Part shown: one piece after another, positions 29,710 through 40,162 of the stretch
Layout: every line of letters starts with the position of its first letter
How positions within the stretch are numbered: the first letter of the stretch is position 1
Source of the DNA: Bedellia somnulentella
Lineage: Eukaryota > Arthropoda > Insecta > Lepidoptera > Bedelliidae
Assembly: GCA_963576735.1 (NCBI GenBank)
Contig: OY755177.1
Span: 8,370,001-8,434,000 of the forward strand
DNA: 64,000 nt
Direction of reading: 5' to 3'
Notes under the pieces: model-generated
Seen by the model: only the letters and a program-made list of their open reading frames with translations
What the model was told of the DNA's origin: nothing
The model's database searches: none
Made by a program: the position numbers and the translations under genes

Positions 29710-31844
29710 TAATAGAGGAGCTTTTTTTTTTACAAAATTTCTATGTTTTTGTATTGGTATAATGATAATAACAAATTGTCGTTTAATCGAATAATTTGTT
29801 GTTGAAAACAAACCCTTTTATAAGCAAAAAAAAATTTATTGTCTCTGGGGTATAATACAAATTTTAATTGTGTCTGGGAGAATGTTTGGCCCTTCGGATT
29901 GGTCTGGCTGTAGACAAAAGATATTAAAATAGTCCCCTCAGCATAATATATGAAGTTGAAGACTTTAAATATAACAAAAGTTCATGTATTTTTTTATCAT
30001 GTTCAAAGCGTCTGGGAGGAATTACCGCCGACAGAAACGGTCTGTCAATATAAAATATTTATTTGTTATCATATTCTTAGTAACATATACAAAATTCATA
30101 ACTTAGAATTTAAGAAAACTTAGCTATGCTTTTAGCTACCTTTTCTACCTGATACCTGTAAACGGGCCGCCTAGCCGAACAAGCGAATATGCGCACACTC
30201 TTATATACATATAAGAGTGTCTATACTGTTAACTTCGTCACTTTAAAAATAAGTTACGTCTGGGGGCCCTGGGATCTTACTCTATTAGGTAGATATAGCA
30301 GTATTCATTGGTTTGGCAAACCAACACAGGTAAATATCTATTTTTACACAATTATCGCCCTTACTGCATTCACTAAAAACCAAATTTTTGCAAGTCAACC
30401 ACTTTTTGACATCCCAGTTAAAATACTTGGGATGATGTGGGGATAGAATACAAAAAAGGCAAGGAGTCAAATTGGCATGAATTGCATTTATGAAAAAAAT
30501 ATTATTCATTTATATAAGATACTATGTTACTTTGAAGAAATCATTCTTTACAATAGACCCTTTTGATCAATATTTAAAAAAAAATGTTCGTTAAAATTAA
30601 GTTTTAAATTTTTTTTTATCGGCTTAATTGCATCTTTGTTCTGATTTGTTTAGTTTATATTAGGCCTAGTTTCACCAATTTCTAGTATATGAAGCGTTAA
30701 CTAATCAGTCCTTAAAATTAACATTGATGTAATTTTGTGTAAAAACATTGATTAAAGTGTCTATTTCCTTCGGGTTAAATGTAACAGACCATTAGAAAAT
30801 CAGGGATTATGTGAGTGAAACCGAAAATATTCATTCTTTCAACGTTCGACAGCTTTAGCAATCCATTAAAAGATTTAACATACTGTTAAACTAACTAACA
30901 GAATATGATAAAACCACCCCTTAATGTAATAAATAGTTTTTGTAAAATTAACGATTTATGCAAGGTTTTGTATTAATTTTACTTTTAGTTTATGAGAAAA
31001 TAAATGGACTATTTAAACTATGGAACTCCATCTTTTTTAATGTTAAGGTGTTATTTTTACAAAATTTCACAGAGCACTTTGGGACTGTCAGTGAAACAGT
31101 GCTTATCATAAAGGACCATGGGGGATTTTGTATGAACCCCGTCCCCACCCTACAACAGTCATGGGATATGTGTCAATTTGTTCATTGGGACCCAAAAACG
31201 TCTAAAGTACCTGTGTTAATTGCAAAAATATTCGGGTTTTTTTTATAATAAAAAAATAACTTTTCGGCATAAATGTATTCAGTTCTCAAAAACGTTCTCG
31301 AAATCACCTCCTCTGCGCAAGTCCCGACTAGCTCGAACCGGTTTCCGGCACCTTCATTTTGCGACACTATTAGCGTTAAGCGTAATACTTTTTTATTTTT
31401 AGAGCTACTAAATCTCCACGCGATGAAATATAAGAAAGAAAAAAATATTTTTTTGGTTTCTAAAAAATAATGTTACCTCATAGCAAAGATTTTAAAATAC
31501 TACGCATTTTATATTAAAACATTATTTAGATCGCCATATATACTATAATGCCCACTAAGTAAATGTGTAAGTAAAAAAGATATTATAAAATATTATAAAA
31601 TCTAAACCCCAAGCATTTGAAATATGTCGCTATAGTAAAAAGTTCTCTATTCTAATAGATGTTTCAAATGACACTTGTTTGAAATCTGTTGGATGGTGGG
31701 GAAGTTTTTTCCCATCGCCCTTTCAATTTTAAATTCATCATAAGAATGACCATATAAGATAGATATATAAATTATAAAGATAAAAAACCTTAAGTTCGTA
31801 CTAACACAATGGACGATATACAAAAAATCAAATTTATAAATTTG
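29710..31844. other. About 2.1 kb without recognisable feature
   Basis: AT-rich DNA. Frames of 60-96 codons here (for example 30189-30446 and 30958-31248) show no domain, no codon regularity and no splice context that convinced me. A short block at 31080-31180 (gggactgtcagtgaaacagt, ggaccatgggggattttgta) is less AT-rich but unassigned. Confidence 0.5.
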
Positions 31845-32140
31845 CTGGTGGTCCGCCCCGGCTTCGCACGGATGGTGTTAAGTATTTTTTACTACCTACC
31901 CTACTTAGTTTGAAGATAATATGTAGCCTATGTTGCTTTTGAAAGTTTTAGCTTTCCATTTTTGTTGCCAAGCCTTTTCATTACTGACCTACAAACAAAT
32001 CTTCCCTCCTTTTAATAATCAAAAAAGTATCCTATGTCTCTTTCCTGGTACTAAGGTGTAGAGGTTCCACCAATTTTCAGCCAAATCGGTTCATCCGTTC
32101 TGTAGTCATAAATAGTGTAACTAACACCACTTTCTTTTAT
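31845..32140. repeat. Dispersed retroposon 3'-end-like repeat
   Basis: gtccgccccggcttcgcacg, atgtagcctatgttgctttt, caaatcggttcatccgttct and a terminal ta run. These phrases are characteristic of very common insect RTE/SINE 3' ends. The Ty3/gypsy LTR begins at its end. Confidence 0.5.
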
Positions 32141-32145
32141 ATATA

Positions 32146-32422
32146 TGTAAAATATTGACACTTGGTTTGGCGGCTGTCACCGTATGTGTTGTGTAGTGTC
32201 AAATTTTAATTCTTGCCATTTTGTAAACAATTTCATATTTAAAAAAATATAATAAAATAATATTTAAGTGGAATAATAGCTTTATGTGTTGTTTCTCTTT
32301 CAGGTAAGTTAATTTGTTGTAATGAGCATGTAAAGTTAATTAGATAGGAATATTTTTAATAAAAGTTTTCAATCTCTTTCAGAGCAACAACCATCTTTTA
32401 TTTCACTAGAAATAATACGTTA
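32146..32422 (+). repeat. 5' LTR of Ty3/gypsy element
   Basis: Starts tgtaaaatattgacacttgg and ends aataatacgtta. The end is ambiguous by 1-2 bp because ta follows in both copies. No clear tRNA primer site follows it (taaaacaacacatctacagc). Confidence 0.92.
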
Positions 32423-33004
32423 TAAAACAACACATCTACAGCTCGGCTGCTCTAAGCTTAAATCAAGTATGTCGATTTTTGAGCGTTTGCTTTTTTTTAC
32501 ACCGTTGGATTCGTCATAGAAAGACCCTTATTTCTACATTATTAAAACTCAGAATATCTTCTTATTTAATGCGCTATTGATAAAAATAATAGGGTAAGAC
32601 TATGCTAAAAGCATTTTCATTCTGCATTGGCGTTACTGTAAAGGTCAAGTTAAAAAAAATATTAATTTCATTAGGAAACTACATCACATCGGACATATTC
32701 AAAAATCATCAAGATCCGACAATCACTTTAGGAAATATTTAAATTTAAAGAAATAAAATGTTTTTTCGCTCTCCTGTAAAATTTGGCAAAAACGACATAC
32801 TTGTTTTTAGTTTAACACAGCCGAGCTATTGCTGATACTAAAAATGGAAAAAATAAGGTTTGAATTTATAATTAAAGCAAGCGAAGATAAAAAAAGTAAT
32901 ATAATGTGCGTTACATCATTAATGGATAAAGATAATAATAGGTTTTTTTACCAGAAGAATTACAACCAGTAACGTTACATAAAAAACTAATAAATATAAA
33001 TAAA

Positions 33005-33223
33005 AGATGTTATTAAAGGAAAGAAAAATTTTGACACTGGTTTGGACGTGATTACACGTCACTACTTGAACGTGTAAATAAGAAACAAAGGATAGAGGAA
33101 TTTCGCGCTGGATGCCAACTGACACTGTAGCTCAGTTGGCAGAGCGACGGGGGCGTATACCCGAAGGTCGCGGGTTCGAACCCTGCCAGTGTCGAAATTT
33201 TTCTTTCCTTTAATAACATCTTT
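33005..33223. repeat. Inverted repeat of about 38 bp enclosing a tRNA-like sequence
   Basis: aagatgttattaaaggaaag... at 33005-33042 pairs with ...ctttcctttaataacatctt at 33186-33223 with one mismatch. The right arm includes the 3' acceptor strand of the tRNA-like sequence. The second tRNA-like copy has the right arm only. Confidence 0.8.
33121..33193 (+). tRNA. tRNA-like sequence, copy 1 (probably non-functional)
   Basis: Acceptor strands GACACTG and CAGTGTC pair perfectly. The D arm GCTC/GAGC and T arm GCGGG-TTCGAAC-CCTGC are intact, and A box TAGCTCAGTTGG and B box GGTTCGAACCC are canonical. The anticodon arm is abnormal: a 4-bp stem CGGG/CCCG closes an 8-nt loop GGCGTATA with no usable U33, so no anticodon can be assigned. 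It is therefore more likely a tRNA pseudogene or SINE-type head. It lies in the leader of the Ty3/gypsy element, upstream of gag. Confidence 0.6.
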
Positions 33224-33430
33224 TATTTATAAGTAATAATCCCCACATGAGGAATTCATGTCAAAAACATAGAATTATGTGATAGGCGTTTCCAACATTT
33301 GCATTCTATCTGAAAAGGTAGACAAATGGCCGTCCGAATTAGTTAAAATTCGGAGGTAGGAAACGCAAACACTACTTGAACGTGTAAAAAAGAAACAAAG
33401 GATAGAGGAATTTCGCGCTGGATGCCAACT

Positions 33431-33503
33431 GACACTGTAGCTCAGTTGGCAGAGCGACGGGGGCGTATACCCGAAGGTCGCGGGTTCGAACCCCGCCAGT
33501 GTC
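33431..33503 (+). tRNA. tRNA-like sequence, copy 2 (probably non-functional)
   Basis: Nearly identical to 33121-33193 and exactly 310 bp downstream. Its T stem is perfect (GCGGG/CCCGC). The surrounding about 210 bp (33061-33272 and 33371-33582) is a direct duplication. The same aberrant anticodon loop is present, so both copies descend from an already altered sequence. Confidence 0.6.
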
Positions 33504-33615
33504 GAAATTTTTCTTTCATTTAATAACAGCTTTTATTTATAAGTAATAATCCCCACATGAGAAATTCATGTCAAAAACATTGAATTAACTAATAAATACT
33601 TCAGCGTACAAAAAA

Positions 33616-34434
33616 GTGAAAGATTCAATACATCGGAGACATGAGAGCAGAAAAGTATGGATTTCGATAACTAAAGAATTAGAAGGTGTCTACATGGATG
33701 AGGATCATAATATACAATTTCAGGGATATTTGCTACAGGAAGATACAACTCAAACATCAGAATCAATAACCACTGGTGGTATTTCTGAAGAAATATTATC
33801 AAAAATCCTCAAGAATTTTTCAGAAATGAAAAGTGACGTACCTAAACCACAGAACATAAAAAATACAATAGAGAAAATGGTTATCGATAAATTCAACAAA
33901 AAGTCATCAAATGTATCGCAGTGGATGGCTATCTTTGAGGCCGAATGTGTACGTGTTGGAATTACACAAGATATTGGGAAAATTGGAGTCCTTCGGTTGT
34001 TTTTGGAAGATTCTTGTTTAGACTGGTATGGTTCAATGCTTATAAAACACACAATAGAATCAGATTGGTCGATATGGAAAAAAAGTTTTTGCGTTACATA
34101 TGCAGACAAAGGATGGACCCCGATAAGGTATGCTATGTCATATAAATATAGACAGGGTACTTTGCTAGAATATGCATTGAAAAAGGAACGTCTTCTTTTG
34201 GAAATGAATAAATTTATGGATAAAACGACCCTCATTGACCTGATTGCTACTGGACTACCAAACTTCATAACAGACAAAATTGACCGAAATGATCTTAAGG
34301 AAACGGAAGGATTGTTTAATAGCATTTGCAGCTTAGAACATTTAGTAAACAAGAAGCCTGTTGAAAAGAACATGGGAAATTACGAAAAAAAAAACAAAAG
34401 AAAAGGGAGAAAACAAGCCTTGCAAGATATGTGA
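33616..34434 (+). pseudogene. Ty3/gypsy Gag (capsid region)
   Basis: The frame has 272 codons. The first clear ATG begins MDEDHNIQFQG near 33694; upstream codons are open from 33589. The capsid-like core is WMAIFEAECVRVGI, LRLFLEDSCLDWYGSM, FCVTYADKGWTPIRYA, then ALKKERLLLEMNKFMD and ATGLPNFITDKI, a pattern of short helices with conserved W and GLP as in metavirid Gag. The frame leaves coding sequence in the run of A at 34383-34392. The zinc-knuckle region continues in the +1 frame. Role: forms the virus-like particle that packages element RNA. Confidence 0.82.
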
Positions 34435-35168
34435 GGAAGAAAACAAACCAAATCGATATCATCCGGAGTCAGTTTGCTGGTATAAGTATAAAAACAATTA
34501 CAGACCAAAGAGAGACCAGATTGTCAGACATATTAATAATTCAGAATTAGAGGTAGAATTAAATGATATGAATCCAAAAAACTAGATATATCGCCATTAA
34601 TAAAAGTTAAATTACTCATAAATGATAAAATAGAAGCATTAGGAATTTATGACTCGGGATCAAATGTTTCCTTAATAAATTCTAAATATTTATCTTTGAA
34701 AAATAATTTAACTAATAATAATAATAACCCGAACTTAAAAACTATTAATGGCGTAAAAAAATCAACGGGTATAGTAAATTTAAAAATAAAAATATACGAT
34801 ATGGTCCAATACATGAATATTTTTGTTATAGATAAAGAAAACTTCGACTATGATTTTTTATAGGATTAGACTGCATAAAAAAATTTCTTCTTATACAAAA
34901 TGATAGACTAGAAATATTACAAAACACCTCATTTAATGAAGAAAATATAATAACAATTCCTGGCTATACGGGTAAAAAAGAAATATTACAAAACACTTCA
35001 TTTAATGAAGAAAATATAATAACAATTCCTGACTATACGGGTAAAACAGAAAATAAAGTTTATGATGAAACAAAGAATAAATGTTACACTGAAAATAAAA
35101 ATGAGATAAACTTTAATGAGCACGTTAATGTTAACAATTTTAATATTACAGTCAACCACCTTAGCTAT
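34361..35168 (+). pseudogene. Ty3/gypsy zinc knuckle and protease region, frameshifted
   Basis: CKICEEENKPNRYHPESVCW (about 34416-34475) is a CX2CX9HX4C knuckle. The frame stops at 34583-34585. A downstream frame carries the aspartic protease signature IYDSGSNVSLIN at about 34647-34684. A one-base loss in tttttta at 34855-34863 breaks the expected FLIGLDCIKKF. A 69-bp, in-frame tandem duplication (about 34909-34977 and 34978-35046, QNTSFNEENIITIPGYTG) lies between protease and reverse transcriptase. The domain order matches Ty3/gypsy pol. Confidence 0.75.
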
Positions 35169-36920
35169 ATGGAACGGTCCGAAATAGATAAACTGATTAA
35201 CAAATATAAGTCACTTTTTGCAAAAGATAAGTATGATATTGGGATGGTAAACGGTTATGAAGCTCATATTGATTTATTAGTTGACAGATATTGTGCTAAA
35301 AGACCCTATAGATGCACTATTCAAGATAAACAGGAAATTGAACATCAGATATCAAAATTATTAGAAAAAGGTTTGATCGAAGAGTCTTATAGTCCTTTTG
35401 CTGCCCCAGTAACCCTAGCTTATAAAAAGGAAGAAGGAAAAAAAACTAGATTGTGTATTGATTTCCGCGAATTAAATAAAATAGTAGTAAATGAAGAACC
35501 TTTAGATATAAAAGATCTTAGGCCTATTAGCATTTTGCCTTTCCTTTCGAAAGTTCTAGAAAAAGTGGTTTATATACAAACGTTTAAATATATGGAGACT
35601 ACAGGAATTTTGCCCGCTCTACAGTCAGGATTTCGCCGAGGACGAGGTACGGTGACTGCTTTGCTGGATGTTACGGATAACATTCTTGTTGAACAAGACA
35701 ACGGTTGTGGAACAATACTAGCTTTACTGGACTTTTCACGCGCGTTTGAAGGAGTAAATGTTTCATTAATACTAGCAAAATTAGAATATTATGGTGTTGA
35801 TGCGACCTCTATTAAATGGTTTGAAAGTTATTTAATGAATAGGAAGCAAAGCGTTAAACTACCCATAGGCAACACTGGTACTTTCTTGACTTCTGTAGCA
35901 AAGTCTATAAATAGAGGTGTCCCTCAGGGTTCTATTTTGGGTCCACTCCTTTTCATTGTATATACAGTAGACTTGCTTGACGTGATAAAATATAGTAAAT
36001 TTCACACATATGCTGATGACGTGCAAGTATATGTATCTGCTAAGCCTAGTAACATAGACACGGCCATTGACAGACTAAACGAGGATCTTGACGCCATTGC
36101 TACATGGTCTGCAGCAAACTCGCTTGTACTGAATCCACTTAAATCCAGTTATATGATTATCGGCTCCAAATTTCAAATCAAGAAAATTGCTTATAATATA
36201 GTAGATAAAGGTATAAAAATCAAAATTCTTGGAAAGGAACTTAAACAAGTTAAGGAAGCTAAAAATTTAGGTATAACGTTTGACTCTCAATTACGCTTTG
36301 AAAATCATATAGCAAGTTTGGTTAAAAATTGCTTTTTCCGGTTGAAGGTTCTATATAAAATTCGTAATTTACTGACAGAAAAATCTCGCATCATGGTTTG
36401 TGAATCACTAATCCTATCCAGATTGAATTACGGTGACTTAGTGTATGGGCCGCGTCTTCTATCGCACTCACAGAGACTAGTACAGCGTGTGCAAAATGCA
36501 TGTTGCAGATTTTGTTTTGATGTTCCTCCTCGCAGCCATATAACACCATTTCTTAACAAGGCTTCTATGTTAAACATGGAATCACGAAGAAAGCAGCATT
36601 TGGCATGTTTGATGTTTGATGTCGTCAATTTAAGATCTCCTGAGTATTTGTTTAATAAGCTTAAATTCCTTAACCATCATAATTTGAGCCATACTGTACG
36701 AGCATGCCGTCCACCTCTTGCTACTCATCCTCACCGTACTGCAGCTTTTAGGGGAAGTTTCCGCTACCATGTGACTAAGTGTTGGAATAATATTCCACCA
36801 CCGATAAGAAATATAGCATCTAAACAAAGTTTTAAAAATAATTTTAAAACATACTTATTAAGTAAACAGGCATTAAATATTCCGAAATCTTTTGCGCATG
36901 TTGTGGTATATGAATCATGA
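35169..36920 (+). CDS. Chimeric frame: Ty3/gypsy RT start fused to LINE RT
   Basis: Residues 1 to about 113 are the N-terminal fingers of a gypsy reverse transcriptase (YRCTIQDKQEIEHQISKLLE, GLIEESYSPFAAPVTLAYKK, LCIDFRELNKIVVNEEP). From about 35510 the frame changes abruptly, without a stop, into an APE-type LINE reverse transcriptase: LRPISILPFLSK, LLDFSRAFEG, GVPQGSILGPLLF, YADDVQVY, then the LINE C-terminal region to VVYES. The LINE part is clearly related to the ORF2 at 23850-26684. The gypsy palm resumes only after 37285. The frame is the product of a same-strand, 5'-truncated LINE insertion that happens to be in phase. It is not a gene with its own history, though the LINE part keeps all palm motifs. 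Confidence 0.9.
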   Translation: MERSEIDKLINKYKSLFAKDKYDIGMVNGYEAHIDLLVDRYCAKRPYRCTIQDKQEIEHQISKLLEKGLIEESYSPFAAPVTLAYKKEEGKKTRLCIDFRELNKIVVNEEPLDIKDLRPISILPFLSKVLEKVVYIQTFKYMETTGILPALQSGFRRGRGTVTALLDVTDNILVEQDNGCGTILALLDFSRAFEGVNVSLILAKLEYYGVDATSIKWFESYLMNRKQSVKLPIGNTGTFLTSVAKSINRGVPQGSILGPLLFIVYTVDLLDVIKYSKFHTYADDVQVYVSAKPSNIDTAIDRLNEDLDAIATWSAANSLVLNPLKSSYMIIGSKFQIKKIAYNIVDKGIKIKILGKELKQVKEAKNLGITFDSQLRFENHIASLVKNCFFRLKVLYKIRNLLTEKSRIMVCESLILSRLNYGDLVYGPRLLSHSQRLVQRVQNACCRFCFDVPPRSHITPFLNKASMLNMESRRKQHLACLMFDVVNLRSPEYLFNKLKFLNHHNLSHTVRACRPPLATHPHRTAAFRGSFRYHVTKCWNNIPPPIRNIASKQSFKNNFKTYLLSKQALNIPKSFAHVVVYES

Positions 36921-37285
36921 GTTGGTCAAAATGGCTAATGAATTGGTGTGGTTAAGGTTGCGAATTGGCGGCGAAATAATATCTCGTTTTCATTATTTTG
37001 GTTTATATAATTTGTAGTTTCAATATAGTAATTTTTATAAGTTATCATCTTATAGTTATAGGAATTTAAATGTTAGTTTTTGCTAAATGGTCCGCCCAGG
37101 GAAACAACTGAAAATCAGTGTTTTGCGTAAAGCAAATTTCAACGCTGAGTTGGATCCCATTTTCATTGCTGTGACACACAAAATTGGTGTTGTAATGTTC
37201 TTTTGTTTTTGTAATGTATGTGATTATGCTGTTATAATTTGTGTGTCTTAGTTGTGGAAATAAATGTTTTATCTATCTATCTATC
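35510..37285 (+). mobile_element. 5'-truncated LINE nested in the gypsy element
   Basis: Begins within the reverse transcriptase of its own ORF2, at the DLRPIS motif, and ends after a 3' UTR with aaataaatgttttatctatc and (TATC)n. Related to the LINE at 22977-27185 in protein and 3' UTR. The gypsy reading resumes at about 37300 with EDLMVKTRNCKFYTKLDINS. The exact target duplication was not resolved. Confidence 0.88.
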
Positions 37286-37299
37286 TTATCTAGTGTATA

Positions 37300-38199
37300 G
37301 AAGACTTGATGGTAAAAACAAGAAACTGTAAATTTTATACAAAACTAGACATCAATTCTGCTTTTTGCCCTTAAGGCTCACAGACAGACCGAAAACAGCT
37401 TTCGTTACCCAAGAAGGTTACCCAGTGGTCCTGTTTACCGTTCGGGTTAAAGACATCCCCGGCCATTTTCCAAAGAGTACTTAGTAGTATCATCAGAAAA
37501 CATAAATTAACAGACTTTACAGTAAATTTCATTGACGATATTTTGATTTATTCAAAGACATTTACAGAGCATATAAAACATGTATCACTACTTCTAGATG
37601 CCATTTTAAAAGAGGGATTTAGATTAAAATTTACAAAATGCGAATTCGCACAAGATTCGGTTAAATATTTAGGTCACATAATTAAAGATAATACGATCAC
37701 TCCACTCAATGATAATTTGGTTGCCATTAAAGATTTTCCAGTCCCAAAAACACAAAAAAATGTACGTCAATTTTTAGGTAAAATAAACTTCTATGGAAAA
37801 TATATAAAAAATATATCAATAATATTAGATCATTTACATAATCTTTTGCGTAAGGAAAAACCTTTCATTTGGACAGAAGAATGCCAAGATTCCTTTAATA
37901 AAATAAAACAACTATTATGTTCAAAACCAATATTGGCCATTTTCAATCCAGAATTACCAATATATATTTACACAGATGCTAGTATTCTCGGTATAGGCGC
38001 TGTACTTAAACAAACTCAAGTTAATGGTGAAGAAAAACCATGTGCATACTTTTCTAGGAAATTAAATGACACTCAAAAGAAAAAAAAGGCTATATATCTT
38101 GAATGTTTAGCTATAAAAGAAGCGGTGAAATATTGGGAACATTGGCTTATAGGTATGAAATTCACAGTTTTCTCGGATCATAAACCTCTTGAAAAATGA
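37300..38199 (+). pseudogene. Ty3/gypsy reverse transcriptase (palm) and RNase H
   Basis: After the nested LINE, gypsy coding resumes with KFYTKLDINSAF and LRLTDRPKTAFVTQEG, then frames shift around 37370-37480 (LPFGLKTSPAIFQ is split). An open frame holds the catalytic FIDDILIYSKTF (the YxDD box with Ile), LKFTKCEFAQ, LGHIIKDNTI and the RNase H start IYTDASILGIGAVLKQ, ending DHKPLEK at a TGA (38197). A one-base indel in an A run joins this to the next frame. It is inactive because of these breaks and the nested LINE. Confidence 0.85.
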
Positions 38200-39248
38200 A
38201 TATTAAATCAAGACCAGACGAAGAGTTAGGAGATCTCACTTATTACTTATCTCAGTTTAATTTTGATGTAGTTTATTCTCCAGGAAAATATAACATAGAA
38301 GCTGATACTTTAAGTAGGAATCCGGCATTAGAACCTAGTGATAATCTAATTGAAGGGCAAAAACTAGTAAATTTTATAAATCTAAAAGATATTAAATTTG
38401 ATCAAGAAAAAAATAAAAATATCGAAAAAAATAAAGACCGATTAGTATTAAAAAATAATATTTATTTTAAGCAAATACGAAAAAAAGAAAAAATTATACT
38501 AACAGAAGACTTTAGTAAAAAACTGATAAAAAATATACATTACTATTTTTGTCATTTAGGAACAGGACAAATGATAAAAAAAATACAGCCATATTATACA
38601 GAAAAAAACTTAAAACAAAATATTAAGAAAATCTGCGATTCTTGTGAAATATGTATAAAAAATAAATCGAGAAATAAAGACAAATTTGGTCTGATGTCTC
38701 ACTTAGGACCGGCTACCGAACCGTTTGAAATAATGTCCATAGATACTATAGGAGGATTCGGCGGCTCACGTTCCACAAAAACGTACTTGCATCTCTTGGT
38801 TGACCATTTTACAAGATTCGCTTATATATTGACTTCAAAAACTCAAAACGCAAATGATTTCATTAAACTTATACAAAAAGTATCTTTAGATCATAGAATA
38901 GCTATGATTCTAACGGATCAATACCCGGGAATTAATTCTAAAGAATTTAAAAACTTTTTATATAAACAAAATATACCGATTGTTTTCACTGCAGTTAATG
39001 CGCCATTTTCAAATGGATTAAACGAGCGGTTAAACCAAACACTTATTAATAAAATTCGATGTAGACTAAATGAAAGGAAAAATAAAATTGCATGGACTAC
39101 CGTTGCGCATGAGTGCACTGCACGCTATAATGAAACAGAACACACAGTCACCGGATTCGCCCCTAAATATTTAATGGAAGGGAACATAATTAATTCACTG
39201 CCTATTGAATTAAAGGATTATAATGCAAACAAAATCACACGACTATAA
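38196..39248 (+). pseudogene. Ty3/gypsy RNase H end and integrase
   Basis: Begins with the end of RNase H (SRPDEELGDLTYYLSQFNFD, ADTLSRNP). The integrase follows: an HHCC-type zinc finger with HYYFCHLGTGQM and CDSCEIC, then the catalytic core with IDTIGGFGG (Asp), LTDQYPGINS (Asp, where TDQY replaces the usual TDNG or TDQG) and NGLNERLNQTL (Glu), a D,D35E arrangement. The frame ends at 39246-39248, and the C-terminal domain is in the next frame. All three catalytic acids are retained. Confidence 0.87.
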
Positions 39249-39271
39249 TAAAAAAAAATGATAAAAATAGA

Positions 39272-39481
39272 ATATATAGGGATTTTAAAGTTGGAGATTT
39301 GGTTTATGTTGAGAACAGAAATAAATTAAATCGGAAGAAACTAGATGAGATAAAAATAGGTCCATATGAGATAATAGAAAAAATATCAAATTCAATTTAT
39401 AAACTAAATACAGGTCATAAAAAAAGTGAATCTAATGTTTTTCATATAACGAAATTGTTACCATTTTCTGATCAAGTGTAA
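39272..39481 (+). pseudogene. Ty3/gypsy integrase C-terminal domain
   Basis: FKVGDLVYVENRNKLNRKKL, KIGPYEIIEKISNSIYKLN and HITKLLPF are the usual GPY/F-type C-terminal module of gypsy integrases. It is separated from the core by a frameshift in the aaaaaaaa run at about 39250. It ends at TAA 39479-39481, 61 bp before the 3' LTR, with a gggggga polypurine tract at 39533-39541. Confidence 0.82.
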
Positions 39482-39542
39482 ACATAACAATATCTGATAA
39501 AGATATATAATTCGTAGGTTCCTACTCGGTTAGGGGGGGAGA

Positions 39543-39819
39543 TGTAAAATATTGACACTTGGTTTGGCGGCTGTCACCGTATGTGTTGTGTAGTGTCAAA
39601 CTTTAATTCTTGCCATTTTGTAAACAATTTCATATTTAATAAATTATAATAAAATAATATTTAAGTGGAATAATAGCTTTATGTGTTGTTTCTCTTTCAG
39701 GTAAGTTAATTTGTTGTAATGAGCATGTAAAGTTAATTAGATAGGAATATTTTTAATAAAAGTTTTCAATCTCTTTCAGAGCAACAACCATCTTTTATTT
39801 CACTAGAAATAATACGTTA
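39543..39819 (+). repeat. 3' LTR of Ty3/gypsy element
   Basis: Same start and end as the 5' LTR. By eye the two differ at three sites (aaact/aaatt near the left, and two A/T changes in the A-rich middle). A polypurine tract, ggggggga, precedes it directly. Confidence 0.93.
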
Positions 39820-39831
39820 TATATATAACAT

Positions 39832-40153
39832 AAACGTTCACGCCGAATATCCCCGTAGGGGTTGGCAGAGGTACTAATACTTCTGAACATCACGTGACTT
39901 TGTCACCTGGTGTTCAGAGTACCCACGTTTTGCATGAACAGTGTACTCACGTGATAGGGGGCAGGCCTATCGCCGTGTTACAACTCAGCCATGTGGGTTT
40001 CCTCACGATGTTTTCCCTCACCGTTAACAACCATGATAAATTAACCACACATATGTCTTTAGAAAAGATAAATTGGTGTAGGCGCGACCCGGGATTTGAA
40101 CACTAGTCGCTTGCACGATAACCGGTGTTCTACCCATTGAGCTATCACGGTTG
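39832..40153 (-). repeat. tRNA-derived SINE B, full copy
   Basis: The minus strand has a head with A box TAGCTCAATGG and B box GTTCAAATCCC, a body with gtgagggaaaacatcgtgag, and a tail region ggggatattcggcgtgaacg ending in ttatgtt. The same structure occurs on the plus strand at 46505-46865. Confidence 0.85.
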
Positions 40154-40162
40154 TTTATATAT

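Larger units (their letters stand above)
32146..39819 (+). mobile_element. Ty3/gypsy LTR retrotransposon containing a nested LINE
   Basis: The two LTRs are 277 bp each and differ at about three positions. The flanks share tata, so a 4-bp target duplication is likely (32142-32145 and 39820-39823). Gene order is gag, protease, reverse transcriptase, RNase H, integrase, the Ty3/gypsy order. Coding is broken by frameshifts in A-rich runs at about 34385, 34861, 38197 and 39245, and by a LINE at about 35510-37285. Without the LINE the element is about 5.9 kb. Confidence 0.93.

Noticed and set aside
29710..31500. Small frames such as 30189-30446, 30285-30509 and 30958-31248
   Set aside because: No domain, splice context or conservation evidence; expected by chance in AT-rich DNA of this length.
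33121..33503. Two functional tRNA genes
   Set aside because: The anticodon loop is 8 nt without U33 and the stem is 4 bp, so no anticodon can be assigned; kept only as tRNA-like sequences.
33750..34373. Minus frame of 207 codons opposite gag
   Set aside because: Antisense shadow; the plus frame has the Gag-like pattern and fits the element's gene order.
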